A DNA stretch of 64,000 nt from Letharia columbiana (GCF_014066305.1 NW_023501049.1:829001-893000); one strand, 5' to 3'. Shown: positions 1-14,301, counted from the stretch's first letter. Notes: a model not told the origin generated them from the sequence alone. A program made the numbers and translations.

Positions 1-1225
1 TAAAACTAATTTAGATTTTAAAATTTAATTCTTTAAGAACTTATCCTTAGTAAATCTCTTTAAAAATTTCGAATAGAAATTATTATTAAAGTATATATGT
101 TTTAAAATCTTTTTCTATATAATAGCTTAGATAAGAATTTCTTTTTATTATTTCGATATACTATTAATATTTAGAATCTTATTTTTAAGCTCTAATCTAA
201 GTTTAGTTAAAAAGAAATTAATTTAATACTTCTTAGAAAATAAGATTATATAAATCTCTAGCTTCTTTAAATAGATTTTAAAAATAAATATCTTCTAATT
301 AAAGTGTTATTTAATCTTCTTCTACTTTTTATAGATAAGAAGATAATAATTTATTAAATTCGCTATTAAATTAAATAGAAATTATTTATAGAATTTGAAA
401 GTTATATTCTCTAGACTATAGATTTAATAGTATTTATATTATTAAATATTAAAGTTATCTTTTAAAGATTATATATAATAAATAATTCTTAATTAATTAA
501 TAATAAAATATTTAGAACTTATAAGAAATTTAATTTCGACTTCGCGAAATTAGCGTAAATACTCTCTCTTATTAATATTCTTATAAAAACGTATTCTTTT
601 AAAGCGAAGTATTTTCGTTTTAATTAATATATTCGCTAGAGATATAATAATAATTAATATAAATAAGTTTTCGCTAGTTATAGACGATAAGCTAGTATTA
701 TAAAGTTTATAATTATAAGCCTTTAATATAGCTAATTCTTATTCTTATTTTAAATAATAATTTTCGATTTTAATAATTATAAGACGTTATTTTATAATAA
801 GATCTTCTATTAATAAGAAATTCTCGAACTTATTATTAACGCTATAACGATTTTCGATATTATCTTTATTTTTTATTATATAATTTAGAGATAAACTCGA
901 TATCGTAATAATAATAAATCTTTTTCTTTAAAAGATAAAGAGATTAGAATTATAAGAGTATAGTTTATTAGCGATTAGCTAGTAAATATAAGCTATAAAA
1001 GATATAATATCGTTATAAAATTTAATAATATATTTAATAATAGAACTAATTTTTAAGAAATATTAAAACTTTAAGATATATAAAGTAGATCTATATTCGC
1101 TAAGTCTCTAGATATATAAGATATATTATTAAAACTAGATTCTAAAAGAGACTCTAATATAGTATATATGATATCGGCGTCTTAGCGTAAGTAGCGTTAA
1201 GGCCTATAACGTATTAGATCTAATA
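1..1225 (-). mobile_element. RLG-A copy 1, 5' part of a RIP-mutated Ty3/gypsy element
   Basis: The 5' internal region and 5' LTR of a gypsy element read on the minus strand; the rest lies beyond the left edge of the window. It matches, with many transitions, the same region in the copies at 13015..15701, 33110..34334 and, inverted, 24556..25800. The internal part should encode gag, but every frame is broken by TAA and TAG. The LTR lies at 951..1225. Its insertion cuts the 3' end off the RLG-B element that starts at 1226. Identity as gypsy rests on the reverse transcriptase seen in the plus-strand copy at 24556..31684. Confidence 0.8.
951..1225 (-). repeat. RLG-A 5' LTR of copy 1
   Basis: About 275 bp. 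On the minus strand it starts with TATTAGATCTAATACG (ancestral TG...) and ends CTCTTATA (ancestral ...CA), so the TG/CA termini have become TA/TA by transitions. The same unit recurs at 7128..7402, 17648..17923, 31414..31684 and 34059..34334. Confidence 0.85.
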
Positions 1226-1719
1226 AATAATTATCTAATTTTAATTTAAGATTATTCTTAATTATTTTAAATAATAACTTTCTCTATTTAGATATCTTTA
1301 ATTAAATAATATTTTTAAATAATATTATATATATAATTATAAGCGTTTTTTATTTAATATAATAATCTCGAAAGTATTAATAATAGAGATTTCTCTTAAT
1401 TCTTCTAAAAACTTCTCTTAAAAAGTCTCTATTAAGACTCTTATTAGTAATTCTTCTTTAAATTTCTTATTATTAATATTTTTTTATTCGCTAAACTTAT
1501 ATAATATTATAATTAAAGAGATAATATTTTCTCTTATATTATTTAAAAGTATCGTAATAAAGTATATAATATTCTTAATATTTTTATTAAGATTATTATT
1601 TTTAAGAAATATATAATATTAATAACGAATATAATTATTATTTTTATTTTTAAATAGATCTTCTACTTATCGAATAAGACTATTAAATTTAATACTTTAT
1701 TTTTTTAAATAATAAATAA

Positions 1720-2000
1720 TAATAAAATTAAATTCTAAGAGAAACTTCGCTTATCTTATTTAATACGAGTTAAATTATTTAGAAAATAGAAAATATTATA
1801 AATTTTTATAATTTAAAATAATTTTAATAGAATTTTCGATAGAGAGATTAGCTAGCTTAGAATATTATTTCTTAAAAATCTATATTATAATTATAAGTTT
1901 CTTATTAGAAATATTATAATTTTACTTTATAAAAGATATTATCTTAAAAAAAATATAAATCTAAATACTTCGTCTTTATTCTCTTATAATAAAATAATAA
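1720..2000 (-). pseudogene. RLG-B RNase H fragment
   Basis: The minus-strand frame contains NYNISNKKL, matching the gypsy RNase H block usually read NYDI.DKELLA. About 35 codons later comes YKNLYIF, matching DHKNLEYF. It belongs to the same polyprotein as the reverse transcriptase at 2800..3560 and is separated from it by S element 2143..2761. Transitions and stops are frequent and the gene is not functional. Confidence 0.65.
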
Positions 2001-2142
2001 TACTTAAAAAAATTGAACGCGTTAGTTTCTAATTACGAGTTTTTATTTAAATTAAAATAAGTAAATATAGAGTTAGTAATAGAAGCTTTCTTAAGCGTTT
2101 TAGAAGCGAATTTTTTAGCGTATCTTTAAGTTTAGAAATATA

Positions 2143-2761
2143 CGAGTAAAGTTCTATAAATTAAACTTATAATTTTTTTTAATTAGAGCTATCGAGTAAG
2201 TTTTAATAAGCGATCTTTCAATAAGCGATATCTGAATTTCTTATCTATAAATATCTATAAGACTAAATTTAGTAAATTCTTTTTCATCTAAAAGCCTTTA
2301 TTACATTCTATAATTTAAAAGAAAAACTATAAAGTTCTAATAGAAAATAAAAAAGTTATTCTAAAATTAAATAATATATATCTATTTTTTAATTAGAGCT
2401 ATCGAGCGAACTTTAATAAGCGAACTTTAATAAGCGAACTTTAATAAGCGATATTTGAATTCCTTACGCTTTAATAATTATAAGATTAAATTTTAATAAT
2501 CTTTTTTTTATTTAAAAGCGTAAGTTACGTTCTATAATTTGAAAAAAGAAGCTTAGAATTTTAATAGAAAATAGAAAAGCTATTCTATATGTAAATAACG
2601 TATATCTATTTATTTAATAAGGGATATCTTAAGCGGAAGGGCGAGATAATTTAGTCGATCTAATTAAATTAAGTATAACGAACTTAAATTTCTAATTAAC
2701 TATCCGATATAACTTTAAGCGTTTTTAAATTAACTTTATCTTATTCTTTTATATATATTAA
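2143..2761 (+). mobile_element. S1, small Helitron-like element, RIP-mutated
   Basis: Starts CGAGTAAAG and ends TATATATATTAA (ancestral CTAA). It contains two consecutive versions of the S core, each with tandem 14-15 bp AAGCGA(T/A)CTTTAAT-like units (near 2200 and 2400). It lies within RLG-B copy 1 between RT and RNase H. No coding capacity. Confidence 0.65.
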
Positions 2762-2799
2762 CTCTATCTTTCTTTTATTAAATATAAATAAAATTTATT

Positions 2800-3560
2800 A
2801 AAAATATAATAATTTTAGAGTATCTTATTAATAAACTTTCGATAGATAGTTAGTAAGTTTTAGAAATACTTATATATCTTTAATATATCTAGATTTCTTT
2901 TACTAAGTAATAATCTTAATTTTCTTTATATTTATTTTTACTTCTTTCGTTATAATAATTAATTTTAGATATTTAACTCTAATAATATAAAAGTTATATT
3001 TATTAATATTAAGATTAAAATTAGCTTATTAAAATTTCTCTAATATCTTTTTTATATATTAAATATACTTATTTTTAATATTACTATAGATAAGAATATC
3101 GTCTAAATAAATAATATAGAATATATTTAGATATTCGCGTAAGATATTATTAATAAATATTTAAAAAGTAATAAGAGTATTATATAACTCGAAAGATATT
3201 ATTATATATTCGAATAGATTATATTAAATAAGAAATACGATTTTTTCTTTATAATCCTTTTTTACTCTAATTTTATTAAAAGCGACTATAATATCGAATT
3301 TATTATATATTCTTATCGCGTATAATTTAGCGAGAATCTCTTTAATTAATAAGAAGATATTTTAATTAGAAATAATAAGTACGTTAAGGGCTCTATAGTC
3401 TACGTATAATCTAAATTCTTTATTAAATTTTTTTATAATTAGAATAAGTATTACGTAGAGAGAAGTACTTAATTTAATATAATCTTTCTCTAATATCTTA
3501 TTAATATATTTCTTTATAACTAATATTTAATCTTTAAAGAGCTTATAAACCCTTTTCGAT
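2800..3560 (-). pseudogene. RLG-B reverse transcriptase, RIP-inactivated
   Basis: Translating the minus strand gives a recognisable gypsy reverse transcriptase despite stops. An upstream stretch reads like LYKLFKDQILVIKKYI, followed by the block around FRLYVDYRALN, the FEY...F.L.N...TFQ palm block, and an intact YLDDILIYS catalytic motif whose YLDD codons are 3098..3109. Most stops are TAA or TAG where the family has Q or W, as expected when CAA, CAG or TGG are hit by C-to-T or G-to-A change. The normal role is synthesis of element cDNA in cytoplasmic particles; this copy is dead. Confidence 0.8.
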
Positions 3561-6409
3561 AATAAAATAATTTCTTTTTTAAGATATATTTCGTAATTAA
3601 TAGAGCGATAAGAGAGAAGTTTATTAATTTTAATTAAATTTTAAATATCTAGCTATTTATAGTATATTATAAAAATTTATTCTTATAATTATTTTATAAT
3701 TAAAGATTTCTTTTTTAATTTATAAAAGAATTTTTTATAATCTTCTATTATAATAGCGACGATATTAATAATAAACTTCGCTTTTTTATTAATAGAGTTA
3801 GAAAATTATTTAAAATCTTAAGATTATATAATAATAATTTAATTCTTTAATTTTTTAATTATCTTAATAAAGATATAAGCGAAAATCTTTATTATATTCT
3901 TTTTTTTAAATATAATCTTTATTATATAATTTAAATTCTTTTTTAAAAACTTATTATTACTTTAAATAATAACGAGTTTATTATATAATAAATAGTTAAA
4001 TATATAATAATTTAAATTAAATATAATAATTCTAAATTTAAAGAATATATAAGAATTATATTATTTTAGCTATAGTATTTCTAGAATAATATTAAATCGT
4101 TTTAATAAAATAATTAAATATTAAAGTTTTTTTATATAATCTTTTAAGATAAATTTTATTAAGACTATATATATAATATTAGAAATAAAAATAAATTTAT
4201 TATTAATTAATTATAATTTATAGAATTATATTAATATTACTTTAGATAGTTTATTTATTTTAATAAAAGATATATTTATAATATTTAATATTAAAATTTT
4301 AATATTTAAGAGATAATTAATCTTAATCTATTTTATTAATATAATAGTTTTTCTATAAAAGTCTAATTAGCGTTTATTCTATAAAGAGATTTTAATAATA
4401 ATAATATACGCGAATAGAGAGACGAAAGCGAGTATTCTTCTTATTTCTAACTCTTTAATTCTTATATATAAAATTTCTAGATCTTTAATAGCGATTTAAT
4501 TAAGAATATTTAATTTTTTAATTTTTATAATAATTTAATAGAGATATTCTTCTCTATATTAACGACTTTTAGAATTATATTAATCTATTCTTTTATTAAT
4601 AAATCTATATTTTTATATAAAATATTATTATTACTAAAATAATATCTAATTTTTAAATATTTAAAATATCTACTTTCTTTTTAAATTCTATTTATTAATA
4701 ACTTAAAATATTTATATTTTTATATATAAGAATTTTTAATAGTAATATTATTATTTCTTTTAGTAAAGAAAGAATTACGTTAATTATTTAAGAGAATAAA
4801 ATTTTTATAATTATTATTAATTTTATTAATCTCTTTTTTACTTTTTAAATCTAACGCGTTATTAATAGCTCGAAGATTTATATTTAATATTTATAGAAAA
4901 ATAACTAATTCTTAAAAAGTATTAAAAGATTATTTTAAAACTTAATATTTTAGATATATAGAGATTAATTATTTTAGATTAAATATTTTATAAATATTAA
5001 TAAATCTTAAGAGAGCGATAGTTATAAAGAATTATACGTAGAAATTCTTAAATAATTTCTTCTTATCTATTACTCTTATATTAAATTTAAAATTAAATAT
5101 CTTAATATTCGATTTAATAATCTTATTATATATTTTAAATATATTATTTAATTTATTAATTATTTCTTAAATAATTTAATATAAGTCTAAGATATCTTTA
5201 TTTACTCTTATTTTAATAATATTATATATAATAAATTTATAATAATCTTATATATAATTAATTTTTTTAAATTTAATAAAAAAGATTATAATATTTTATT
5301 TAAATTTCGCTTTAAGATATTAATATTAGCTATTCTACTTATCTTAATTATTAATATTATAAAAATTTAAGATATTAAGATATTATTTATTTAATTATAT
5401 ATTCTTTACGCGATTTATAATAGAAATATAATATAAATTTTAATAGATATTATTAATAAAAATACTCGACTAATAAGATATAATCTCTATATTTTTTTTA
5501 TTAAAGTTTTCTAAAATAGCTAATATAAAAGATTATTACTCTTTTAACTATTACTCTTTATATCTTAAATTCTATTTAAAAATTTTATTTTTTTAATAAG
5601 TTTTATAATATTAATATAATATCTATTATATAAATCTCGAAGTTTAATACTAATTTCTCGCTTATAAAATAATTAATTATTATTATTATTTAGCTAAGTA
5701 GTAATTATTAATATCTTTATCTTAATTTAAATAATATTATAATCGAATATTTTATTTTAATATTAAAGTATTTTAATATTACGATTAATAGTTTAAAAGC
5801 TTTTTATTAATATCTTTAATCTATTATATTAAGTATTAAAAGTTTTAATAGCGCTTTCTATAAAATTCTACGAGTTAATAATAAAAATAAAGATTATAAT
5901 TAACTCTTTTTTAATAATATTTATAAATTATACTTTAATATAATTTAAATTAAATTTAATAATATATCTTCTAATAATAGAACGCTTTTTTTTATATTAT
6001 ATAAATAATCTAGCTTTATTAATATTTAAAATCTTCTTATTAAAATTCTTAAATTCTTCTAAATAATAATATATTTATAACTTACTTATAATAATTTAAC
6101 TTTAAATATTATTTAAATTAAAAATTAAGAAGTTTATAATTAATATTAAACTAGTAAAAATATAAAGAAAATTTAATTTAAGATTTATTTCTTTTAATAT
6201 ATTAATGATTTTTTTTTTAAATTCTTATTTAATCTAGCTAGATTAGTCTTTATATAAATAAAAGATTTTTTTTTAAATAATCTTTCGAGTAATAAATCTT
6301 TTTAACTATAACTATTAACTTCTTAATAATATACTTTCTTTTTAATTATATATTTAATATAATTAGTAAGTAAATCGTTATTATTTTAGAAGAAAGATAG
6401 ATAGTATTA

Positions 6410-7034
6410 TATTAAAAACTTATTAATATATATAATAACTCTATATTATAGTATAAAGAGAACGAGTAAAGGCCTATAAATTAAATTCATAATCGTTTTT
6501 TTTGATTAGGGCTGTCGAGTAAATTTGGTAAGCGGTCTTTGGTAAGCGGTCTTTGGTGAGCGATCTTTGGTGAGCGATATTTGAATTCCTTGCACTTTAA
6601 TAATTATAAGACCAAATTTCGAAATTCTTAAAGCGTTTAAAAGCGCAATCTACGTTTTATAATTTAAAAAAATAATCTTAAAATTTTAATAGAAAATAGT
6701 AAAGTTATTAAAGGGTTAAAAGTAGAATAAGAGATTTTAATAATTGTAAACGCTAATTTATTTATTCGCGATAATTTAGCCGATCTAATCAAAGAGCGTA
6801 ATAACTCTAAATTTATAATTAACTATATATATAAATTTAAGATTTTCTAGCTTAGTTCTATCTTATTCTTTTATATATATTAATATTATAGTATAAAGAG
6901 AATATTATTTATATAAGATTATTATAAATATAAACTTTATAATAAGATAGAAAGATTAAAAGACTTTAATACGCTAAGTTTAATTAGATTATAATATAAG
7001 TAAGTAAGATTATAAGATTATTAAAATCGTAATA
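6410..7034 (-). repeat. RLG-B 5' LTR, split by S2
   Basis: Minus-strand LTR starting TATTACGATTTTAATAA (ancestral TGTTACG...) and ending ...TAATA (ancestral TAACA). Removing S2 (421 bp) and one 19-bp duplicate leaves 185 bp, the length of the intact LTR at 35787..35971. Confidence 0.75.
6463..6883 (+). mobile_element. S2, small Helitron-like element with four 14-bp repeats
   Basis: 421 bp, starting CGAGTAAAGGCC and ending TATATATATTAA. It carries four tandem copies of a 14-bp unit GGT(A/G)AGCG(G/A)TCTTT at about 6530..6585 and is less RIP-mutated than its surroundings. Unlike the other copies examined, it is flanked by a 19-bp direct duplication (6444..6462 and 6884..6902). Non-coding. Confidence 0.75.
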
Positions 7035-7122
7035 AAGATTATATTAATAGATTATTAATCTATAATAAAAAAATAAGCTTTACTATTAGTTAAAAATAAC
7101 GAATTTCGTTATCTACTATATT
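7035..7122. other. Short intergenic AT-rich spacer
   Basis: 88 bases between the RLG-B LTR and the AAGAG target duplication of RLG-A copy 2. Nothing recognised. Confidence 0.5.
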
Positions 7123-7127
7123 AAGAG

Positions 7128-7402
7128 TATAAAGGCGTAGTTTACTAATAGTTAGCTAGCGGGTATAGACTATAAAAGATATAGTATTATTATAGAATTT
7201 AATAATATATTTAATAATAGAATTAATCTCTAAAAAATATTAAAACTTCGAGATATATAAAGTAAATCTATATTCGCTAAGTCTCTAGATATATAGAATA
7301 TATTATTAAAATTAAACTCTAAAAGAGACTCTAATATAGTATATATAATATCGACGTCTTAGTGTAAGTAGCGCTAAGATTTATAACGTATTAGATTTAA
7401 TA
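7128..7402 (-). repeat. RLG-A 3' LTR of copy 2
   Basis: 275 bp, starting on the plus strand TATAAAGGCGTAG and ending TTAGATTTAATA; same unit as 951..1225. The left flank is the target duplication AAGAG. Confidence 0.85.
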
Positions 7403-10400
7403 ATTATCTTCTCTTCTAAGCTCTAATCTTTAAGCGCCTAAATAAAAATAGAATACTTATTAAAAAACCTTTAAATTCTAATAGAGAAATAAGAGAAAAG
7501 AGTTAATTTATTAAAATTATAATATCGTTTTAATAACGCGATAGAACTAATTCTTATACGTCGTAAGCGCGTAACTAATATATTATATAATAATATTAAT
7601 ATTATCTTTAAGAATAATATCGCTTTTATAATATTAATTAATAATAATTTATAATAAGTTGATATACTTAATATTAACGTTTTTATAGCGCTAGTTAATA
7701 GCCTTTATAGCGAATAATATTAGATTTAAGAATTTATAATAAAATCTTAAAAATCTAGTAGATAAAAGAAGAAAGGAGTTTTTTTTATAAATAACGTCGT
7801 TTTTATAGCGTATTACGTTTATAGCGAAGTAACGTAATAATAATCTTTATTATAGAGATTCGAAGAAAGTAATCGATAGAGTAACGCGTTCGCGATAACG
7901 CTCTCGATTATTAATTAATAATAATAGAAATAATAATAATAGCTAGACGACGCGATTTTTAGATAATAATAAAATATTATTATATCGCTATTATCTATAT
8001 TACTAGATATTATTCGCTAATAATAATACTATAATAAAGAATATAAAAATCTCTTTTAAATTATTTATTTTTATTCTTTATAACTTTTAACGCTTCTTTT
8101 ATAAGTACTTATTCTAATACTATAATATTAATATTAATATTAATATAAATATAGTATATCTTATTATATTAATAATCTACTTCTCTTTATTATAAATATT
8201 TTATTATTATTAATTATATTAATACGTAAACTAATAATTTTATAATATTCTTTTTTAATAATAATAATAACTTTAATAGTAAGTATATAGTCGTCTTATA
8301 GGCGTAATTATTAACTCTTAACTATTTCTACTATTATCGCTTTATATACGTATCTACTAATAAATTCTAATATCTAATTTATTAAGATAATAATTTATAT
8401 ATTTAAGATAAGTCTTCTCTTTATAATAATTATAAGATTAAAAAGCGCGATATTAATCGCTATATTAAAATCTCTTTATATCTTTAAATATAGATAAGAA
8501 AATTAATATAATATTATTATCGCGTTAAATAATTTTAAAAGTTATTTTATTAATAAATTAAATTTAATAAAAAGATTATTTAATAATATAAGTTATAGAA
8601 ATATACGATAATAATAACTTCGATCGCCTTTATTATAATTATAGATTTTTAAGACTAGCTCGTAATAATAAATAAGCGTATAATAAAATTAAAAGAAATA
8701 AACGAGTTATTAGAGAAGAAGCTCGAGAGCCTTTATTAATATATAACGAATATTAATAAATATTAACTCGAAGATTATACTTTAATTATCTTCTTATTAG
8801 AAAATTAAGTTAATAAATTTAATTTAAGATTTAATATTAAGATAATAGAGAATATTTAAATAACGATTTTTTTTAATAGTAGCGCTAGCGTAAAATCTTT
8901 AGATAATTCTTTAATAACTATTTTAAGTAAAAATATATCTATATTAATAATATATATTTTAATATAATAAACTCTCTCTATAGTAGAGCTTAATAAATAG
9001 TTAAATAATATAATTATTTTATTAATTTATATCTTAATAGTAGTAAATATAAAAAAATATATATATAGTATAAATATTATCTAGAAATATATCTAACTTA
9101 ATTAATAATTATATCTTATTTTATTATCTTTACTTACTCGCCATTAATTTATATAATTAATTAAGCTCTTTAATAATAAGAGACTTATTATTTATTACTT
9201 AATACTTTCGCTTACTATTTATCTATTTATAGATTTAAATTAACTTATTAATATTAATAAATTTATTATCTAATAGCTATTAATTATACTCTTTATTTTA
9301 ATTAATTTATTTAATTTTATATTAAACGCCTTTCTTATACTTAATCTTATTAATAATTTCTTTAATTTTTTAAAGCTTATTATTATTAATAAGCTTAAGA
9401 GTTTATATAAAGATATTTATTATATTATTATAATCGCGATTATAATAAAATTTAAATAATAATATATAAAAGATATTATAAATTTTATATATTAAGAGTA
9501 AAAGTAGATAATATATCTACGCTTCTATCTTATCTATAATTTAAAATAATTCTATAAATTTATAAAATAACTTCTTATTTAAGCGTTTTTACTTTAAGTT
9601 TTTAATCGCTAATATTATTAAATCGTCTATCTTATAGCTTTAAGATTAATATATTTTATTATAATACTTAAACTAAATCGTAATAACGCTATAAAAATAC
9701 TCTATTATCTTATTTCTTAATATTTATAATTTCTTTACTTTATTATTTATAGCGAATATCTCTCTCTTAACGAAGTTATTCTTAATCTTTTAATAGATTT
9801 TAGAATAATATTTATATATTAGAAAGAATAATATCGTTTTAATAGAGAAATATTAACTATTTATATAAGCGAACTCTACTATTAATAATTATTTTATTTA
9901 AATATTTTACTTATTATTAGCGAATATATATAAGAAATATTTTAGTATCTAATTTTATCGCTTAGTTTACTTATCGATTTATAAGTAAAAGGCGATATTT
10001 AAGCGTCGCTTAATTTTAAAATAAAAGTAAATAACGAATTAGAAGCTATTAATAAATATAGAATCTCTATTATTAATAATATCGTTTAATATACTATAGC
10101 GATATATTATTTCGAAATAAAATACTTTTATTAACTAAATAGTATCGATAGTAATAGATATAAAAATATATCTTATTATTTTTATAAATTAATTTATTAT
10201 AACTAGAATAGTATTATAAATAATATTTTTATATTTACTCGCTAATAAGTCGATAATAAAGTTTATAGAAATTTTCTTTTATAGCTTAATAACGATAAAA
10301 AGCGAATTTAACTCGCTATAAAAATAATATTATAAAATCTTAATTTACTAGTAAATATTATATATCTTAATATAATTAATAATTTACTTTAAGCTCTTAT

Positions 10401-13400
10401 TCTAATAATATTTATAAATAAATAATTTATATATCTTTATAGCGCTAAAGTATTTAAATAATAAATTATTATAATATTTATTAATAAGCTCTTTTCTTAA
10501 GATTTTATCTTTAAAAATATAAAGGCGATTATTATATCTTAATAGTTTTTTAAAATTTAAAATTTATATTTAATTACGTACGCGACGCTTAATTATTAAT
10601 TTATTAATATTAATTCGAAAAGAGCTTATCTAATTATTATAGACTTATAAATCTTAAATTAATATTTTTATTAATCTTTAAAATATATTATAAATAATCT
10701 CTTATATAATCTTAAACTCTCTTTTAAAAATAATTATTTAAATATTAATAATACGAAATATAAGCGCTATAGTTAGAGCCGCTATAAGCTTTTTATCTCT
10801 TTATAACTACTCGTTACTAGTTTAAAATATAAATTTATTTTATAATATTAATAGTAATTTAATATTTAATAGCGATATTTTTTTATAATTAAAACGTTAT
10901 AATAGCGAGTTAATAAGATTTAGTTTATCTATTTAATAAAAAATCTTAAAGTTATAAATAGCTAACTTTAGCGCTTAATAGACTTATTTAAAATTTAATT
11001 TCTTTTATTTTATAAAGCTTTTAAGATTATTATAATTCGTTAAAATCTTAATATAAAACGTATTATCTTTTAAATAGTAATATTATTATTTTATAAACGC
11101 TACGATAGCGAGTAGCTCTTAATTATAGATCTTATAATTTTACTTCGTAGGAATTATTTTTCTAAATTAGAATATTATTAATTATTAATAGTTATTTTTA
11201 TTTAATTATAAAAGTATAGTCTTTATATCGAAGTTAAAAGCGTCGATCTTAAGATATAGCTTTAAATTTAGATTATAATAATATAGAAATAACGTAATTA
11301 TAAAAGTATTTTAAAGCTATTAAAACGCTAGTTTAACGCTATTTATTTACTCTAATAATTTAAATTTCTTATTATTTTTATTTTCTTTAAGTAAATTAAT
11401 AAATAACGCTATTATATTAAAATAGTTATAAATAAATTATTAATAGAAATTAATAAAGTCTAAAAAGACTTATATATTTTAATATTTTTTTAATTTTAAC
11501 TATTTCTTAATAATAGCGATATATTTTTAATCTATTATAATATCTTTAATAAATATAATAAACTCTAGAAACTTAACTTATTTAATATAGAATTAATATT
11601 TCTTTAAATTAGCGTATAATTAAAACTAGCGTAAATATTTAAATACTTATTTAATATATTATTAATACTTTATTAAATTAGTATTATAAATTAAAATATT
11701 ATTTAAATATATTATATATATTATATTTATTAGATCTATAAAAGCTTTATTAATATATATTTAAAAAATTATTAATATATTAGCGAGTTTAAAAGATATA
11801 ATTAAATATTCGAAGTAGTTATAGCGATTACGAAATACTATTTTCTACTTATTATCTTCTTTAATCTAAATTTAATAATAGATATTCTTAAGATTTAATT
11901 TTATAAAGATTTTAAAGTTATATAAGCGATTTAGAGTCTTAATAATTAGAAGTAATAAATATCGATTTTTAATAATTATCGCGTTTAGATCTCGATAATT
12001 AATATAAAAATAAAGCCTTTTATTCTTTTTAAGAATAAAAAGAATTAATACTTCGATTAAGAAAGTTAAATAGCGAATTTAATTTTTCTAAAGAAAATTC
12101 TTTAAATAGCGCTATAGCTCTATTAATTTTATTTAAGATAAAATATATAAAAAGCTATATAGCGGCTTTTTATCGCTTTTAATCTTAATAATATAATCTC
12201 TCTATTTAAGTATAAATAAAATCTCTACTTTTTTATTAGAAAAAATATTATTAAACTCTAATAACTTTTAAGAAAGCTTTAAACTACGCTTATTTTTTAA
12301 TTTACTTTATATTATTATAGCGTATATAATCGCGAATATATTTAGCTTCTCTTCGATAATTCGAATAAATTTAATTAATTTTTTAATTTATAATTTATTA
12401 GCGTTAACTTTAAATTATTATTACTTTATTATTAAATTTAATAATATTTATAATTAATTTAATTTTAATATATTTAATATAATATTAAGATCTTTTTAAT
12501 TAATAATATAGAAGAATATATTATATTTTTTATTTTAATTTTAATTATCTACTAATTAATAATTTAGCTAATACGCGTTATAATAATATATACTTTAATT
12601 ACTTAGCGCTTTTAATTATAATAAAATAGCGTTATAAGATTTTAAATTCTATTAAATTACGAATTTTTATAAAATTAAATTAATATATATTTTAATATCG
12701 AGTAGAGTAACGAATTACCTCTATTTACTTTAAAGCTTTATTTACTTCTTTATAAAAATAAAAGAAATTATCTTTATTAATTATTATTCTTATCTTACTT
12801 CTAAGATAATTATAAGACTAAATCTTTTTTTATTAATATTACGTCGATATATATTATAAATAATTTATTAAGATCTAGATATTTAGATATTTAATAATTC
12901 TATTTTTTATAATAAAAATAATTATTCTTTTTATAATTAAGATTAAAGGATTTAACTTTATACTTTATATTATTATCTTAAATATATACTATATAAACGT
13001 TATTATTTAAAATTAATTTAGACTTTAAAATTCGATTCTTTAAAGACTTATTTTTAGCGGATCCCCTCGAAGATTTTAAATAGAAATCGTTATTAAAGTA
13101 TATATATTTTAAAATCTTTTTCTATATAATAGTCTAAATAAGAATTTCTTTTTATTATTTCGATATATTATTAATATTTAAAATTTTATTTTTAAGTTTT
13201 AATTTAAGTTTAGTTAAGAAGAAATTAGCTTAATACTTTTTAAAAAATAAAGTTATATAAATCTCTAGCTTCTTTAAATAGATCTTAAAAATAAATATCT
13301 TCTAATTAAAGCGTTATTTAATTTTCTTCTATTTTTTATATATAAGAAGATAATAATTTACTAAATTCGTTATTAAATTAAATAAAAACAAGTAAAGGCC

Positions 13401-13793
13401 CATGAATTAAATTCATGGAGTTGGATTTTTCTAAGTCAAATCGAATTTTAGCCCTAGCCCTAAGTCAAATCGAACTCTGATCGCTTGCTGTGCGTTTTTG
13501 ACCTACTTCCACCACTACAAAATTGATTTAATCTATGTAGTATACAGGCATATATGTGCGGAGAGAGGCGCGCTAAGGCCTAATTAGGAAGGTGTAATAA
13601 TTGCTTACAAAAAATAGAGAAAGGCCATGTCCTTATGGCAAGAAGTATCGAAATATCGGAAAGAAATGGAGACAACGTGCCAATTAGTGGTGTGAATCCC
13701 ACAATATCTCCTGCCGCAGTGAAATTTTTCGAATAATGAAATAGCTGTAGACATCGGACGGTTTCAATTCGTCCAAATATGCATCGTTCCGGA

Positions 13794-14125
13794 GTGATGA
13801 TTTGATGTGGAACCGTGGAGAGCATATGACTGGGATCTTGGAGAGCTGAGCCGTGTTCTTGGTGCTGGGGGCCTTGTTGCCGCTTGGTTTCTCCGCAGTG
13901 TTCTCCGCATTTGCCTGTTGTAGTTCCTCCTCTTACTCCTTAATGTAGTGGGGATGACAGGCTAAGTTGCAGTGGTGTTCTCCGCTTACTGAGTGATGAT
14001 TTGATGTGGAACCGTGGAGAGCATATGACGTGGGATCTTGGAGAGCTGAGCCGTGTTCTTGGTGCTGGGGGCCTTGTTGCCGCTTGGTTTCTCCGCAGTG
14101 TTCTCCGCATTCGCCTGCTGTATTG
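13794..14125 (+). repeat. Tandem duplication inside X1, period about 199 bp
   Basis: The segment beginning TGATGATTTGATGTGGAACC occurs at 13795 and again at 13994 with very few differences. Both copies run through a TTCTCCGCAGTGTTCTCCGC motif. Confidence 0.85.
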
Positions 14126-14301
14126 ACTTCTCTTGCACTGGCTGAGTGGATTGGTGTGAGACCGTGGAGAGTAGGCCTGTTGTGTCACTGCTGCTGATGA
14201 CTGTCTCCGCAATGTTCTCCGCAGTGTTCTCCGCATTCGCCTGTTGTAGATCCTCCTCTTGTTCAACTGAGTGCGAGGGTACCGAGGGTAAATGTGTTCA
14301 T

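Larger units (their letters stand above)
1226..7034 (-). mobile_element. RLG-B copy 1, chromodomain-type Ty3/gypsy element, 3' truncated
   Basis: A second gypsy family, read on the minus strand: 5' LTR 6410..7034, decayed gag/protease zone about 6400..3600, reverse transcriptase about 3560..2800, RNase H about 2000..1720. The integrase and 3' LTR are missing because RLG-A copy 1 interrupts the element at 1225/1226. Two small S elements sit inside it (2143..2761 between RT and RNase H, and 6463..6883 in the LTR). The family link to the plus-strand 3' parts at 34771..35971 and 53690..54777 comes from the shared LTR. Fully RIP-mutated, with no open frame. Confidence 0.75.
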
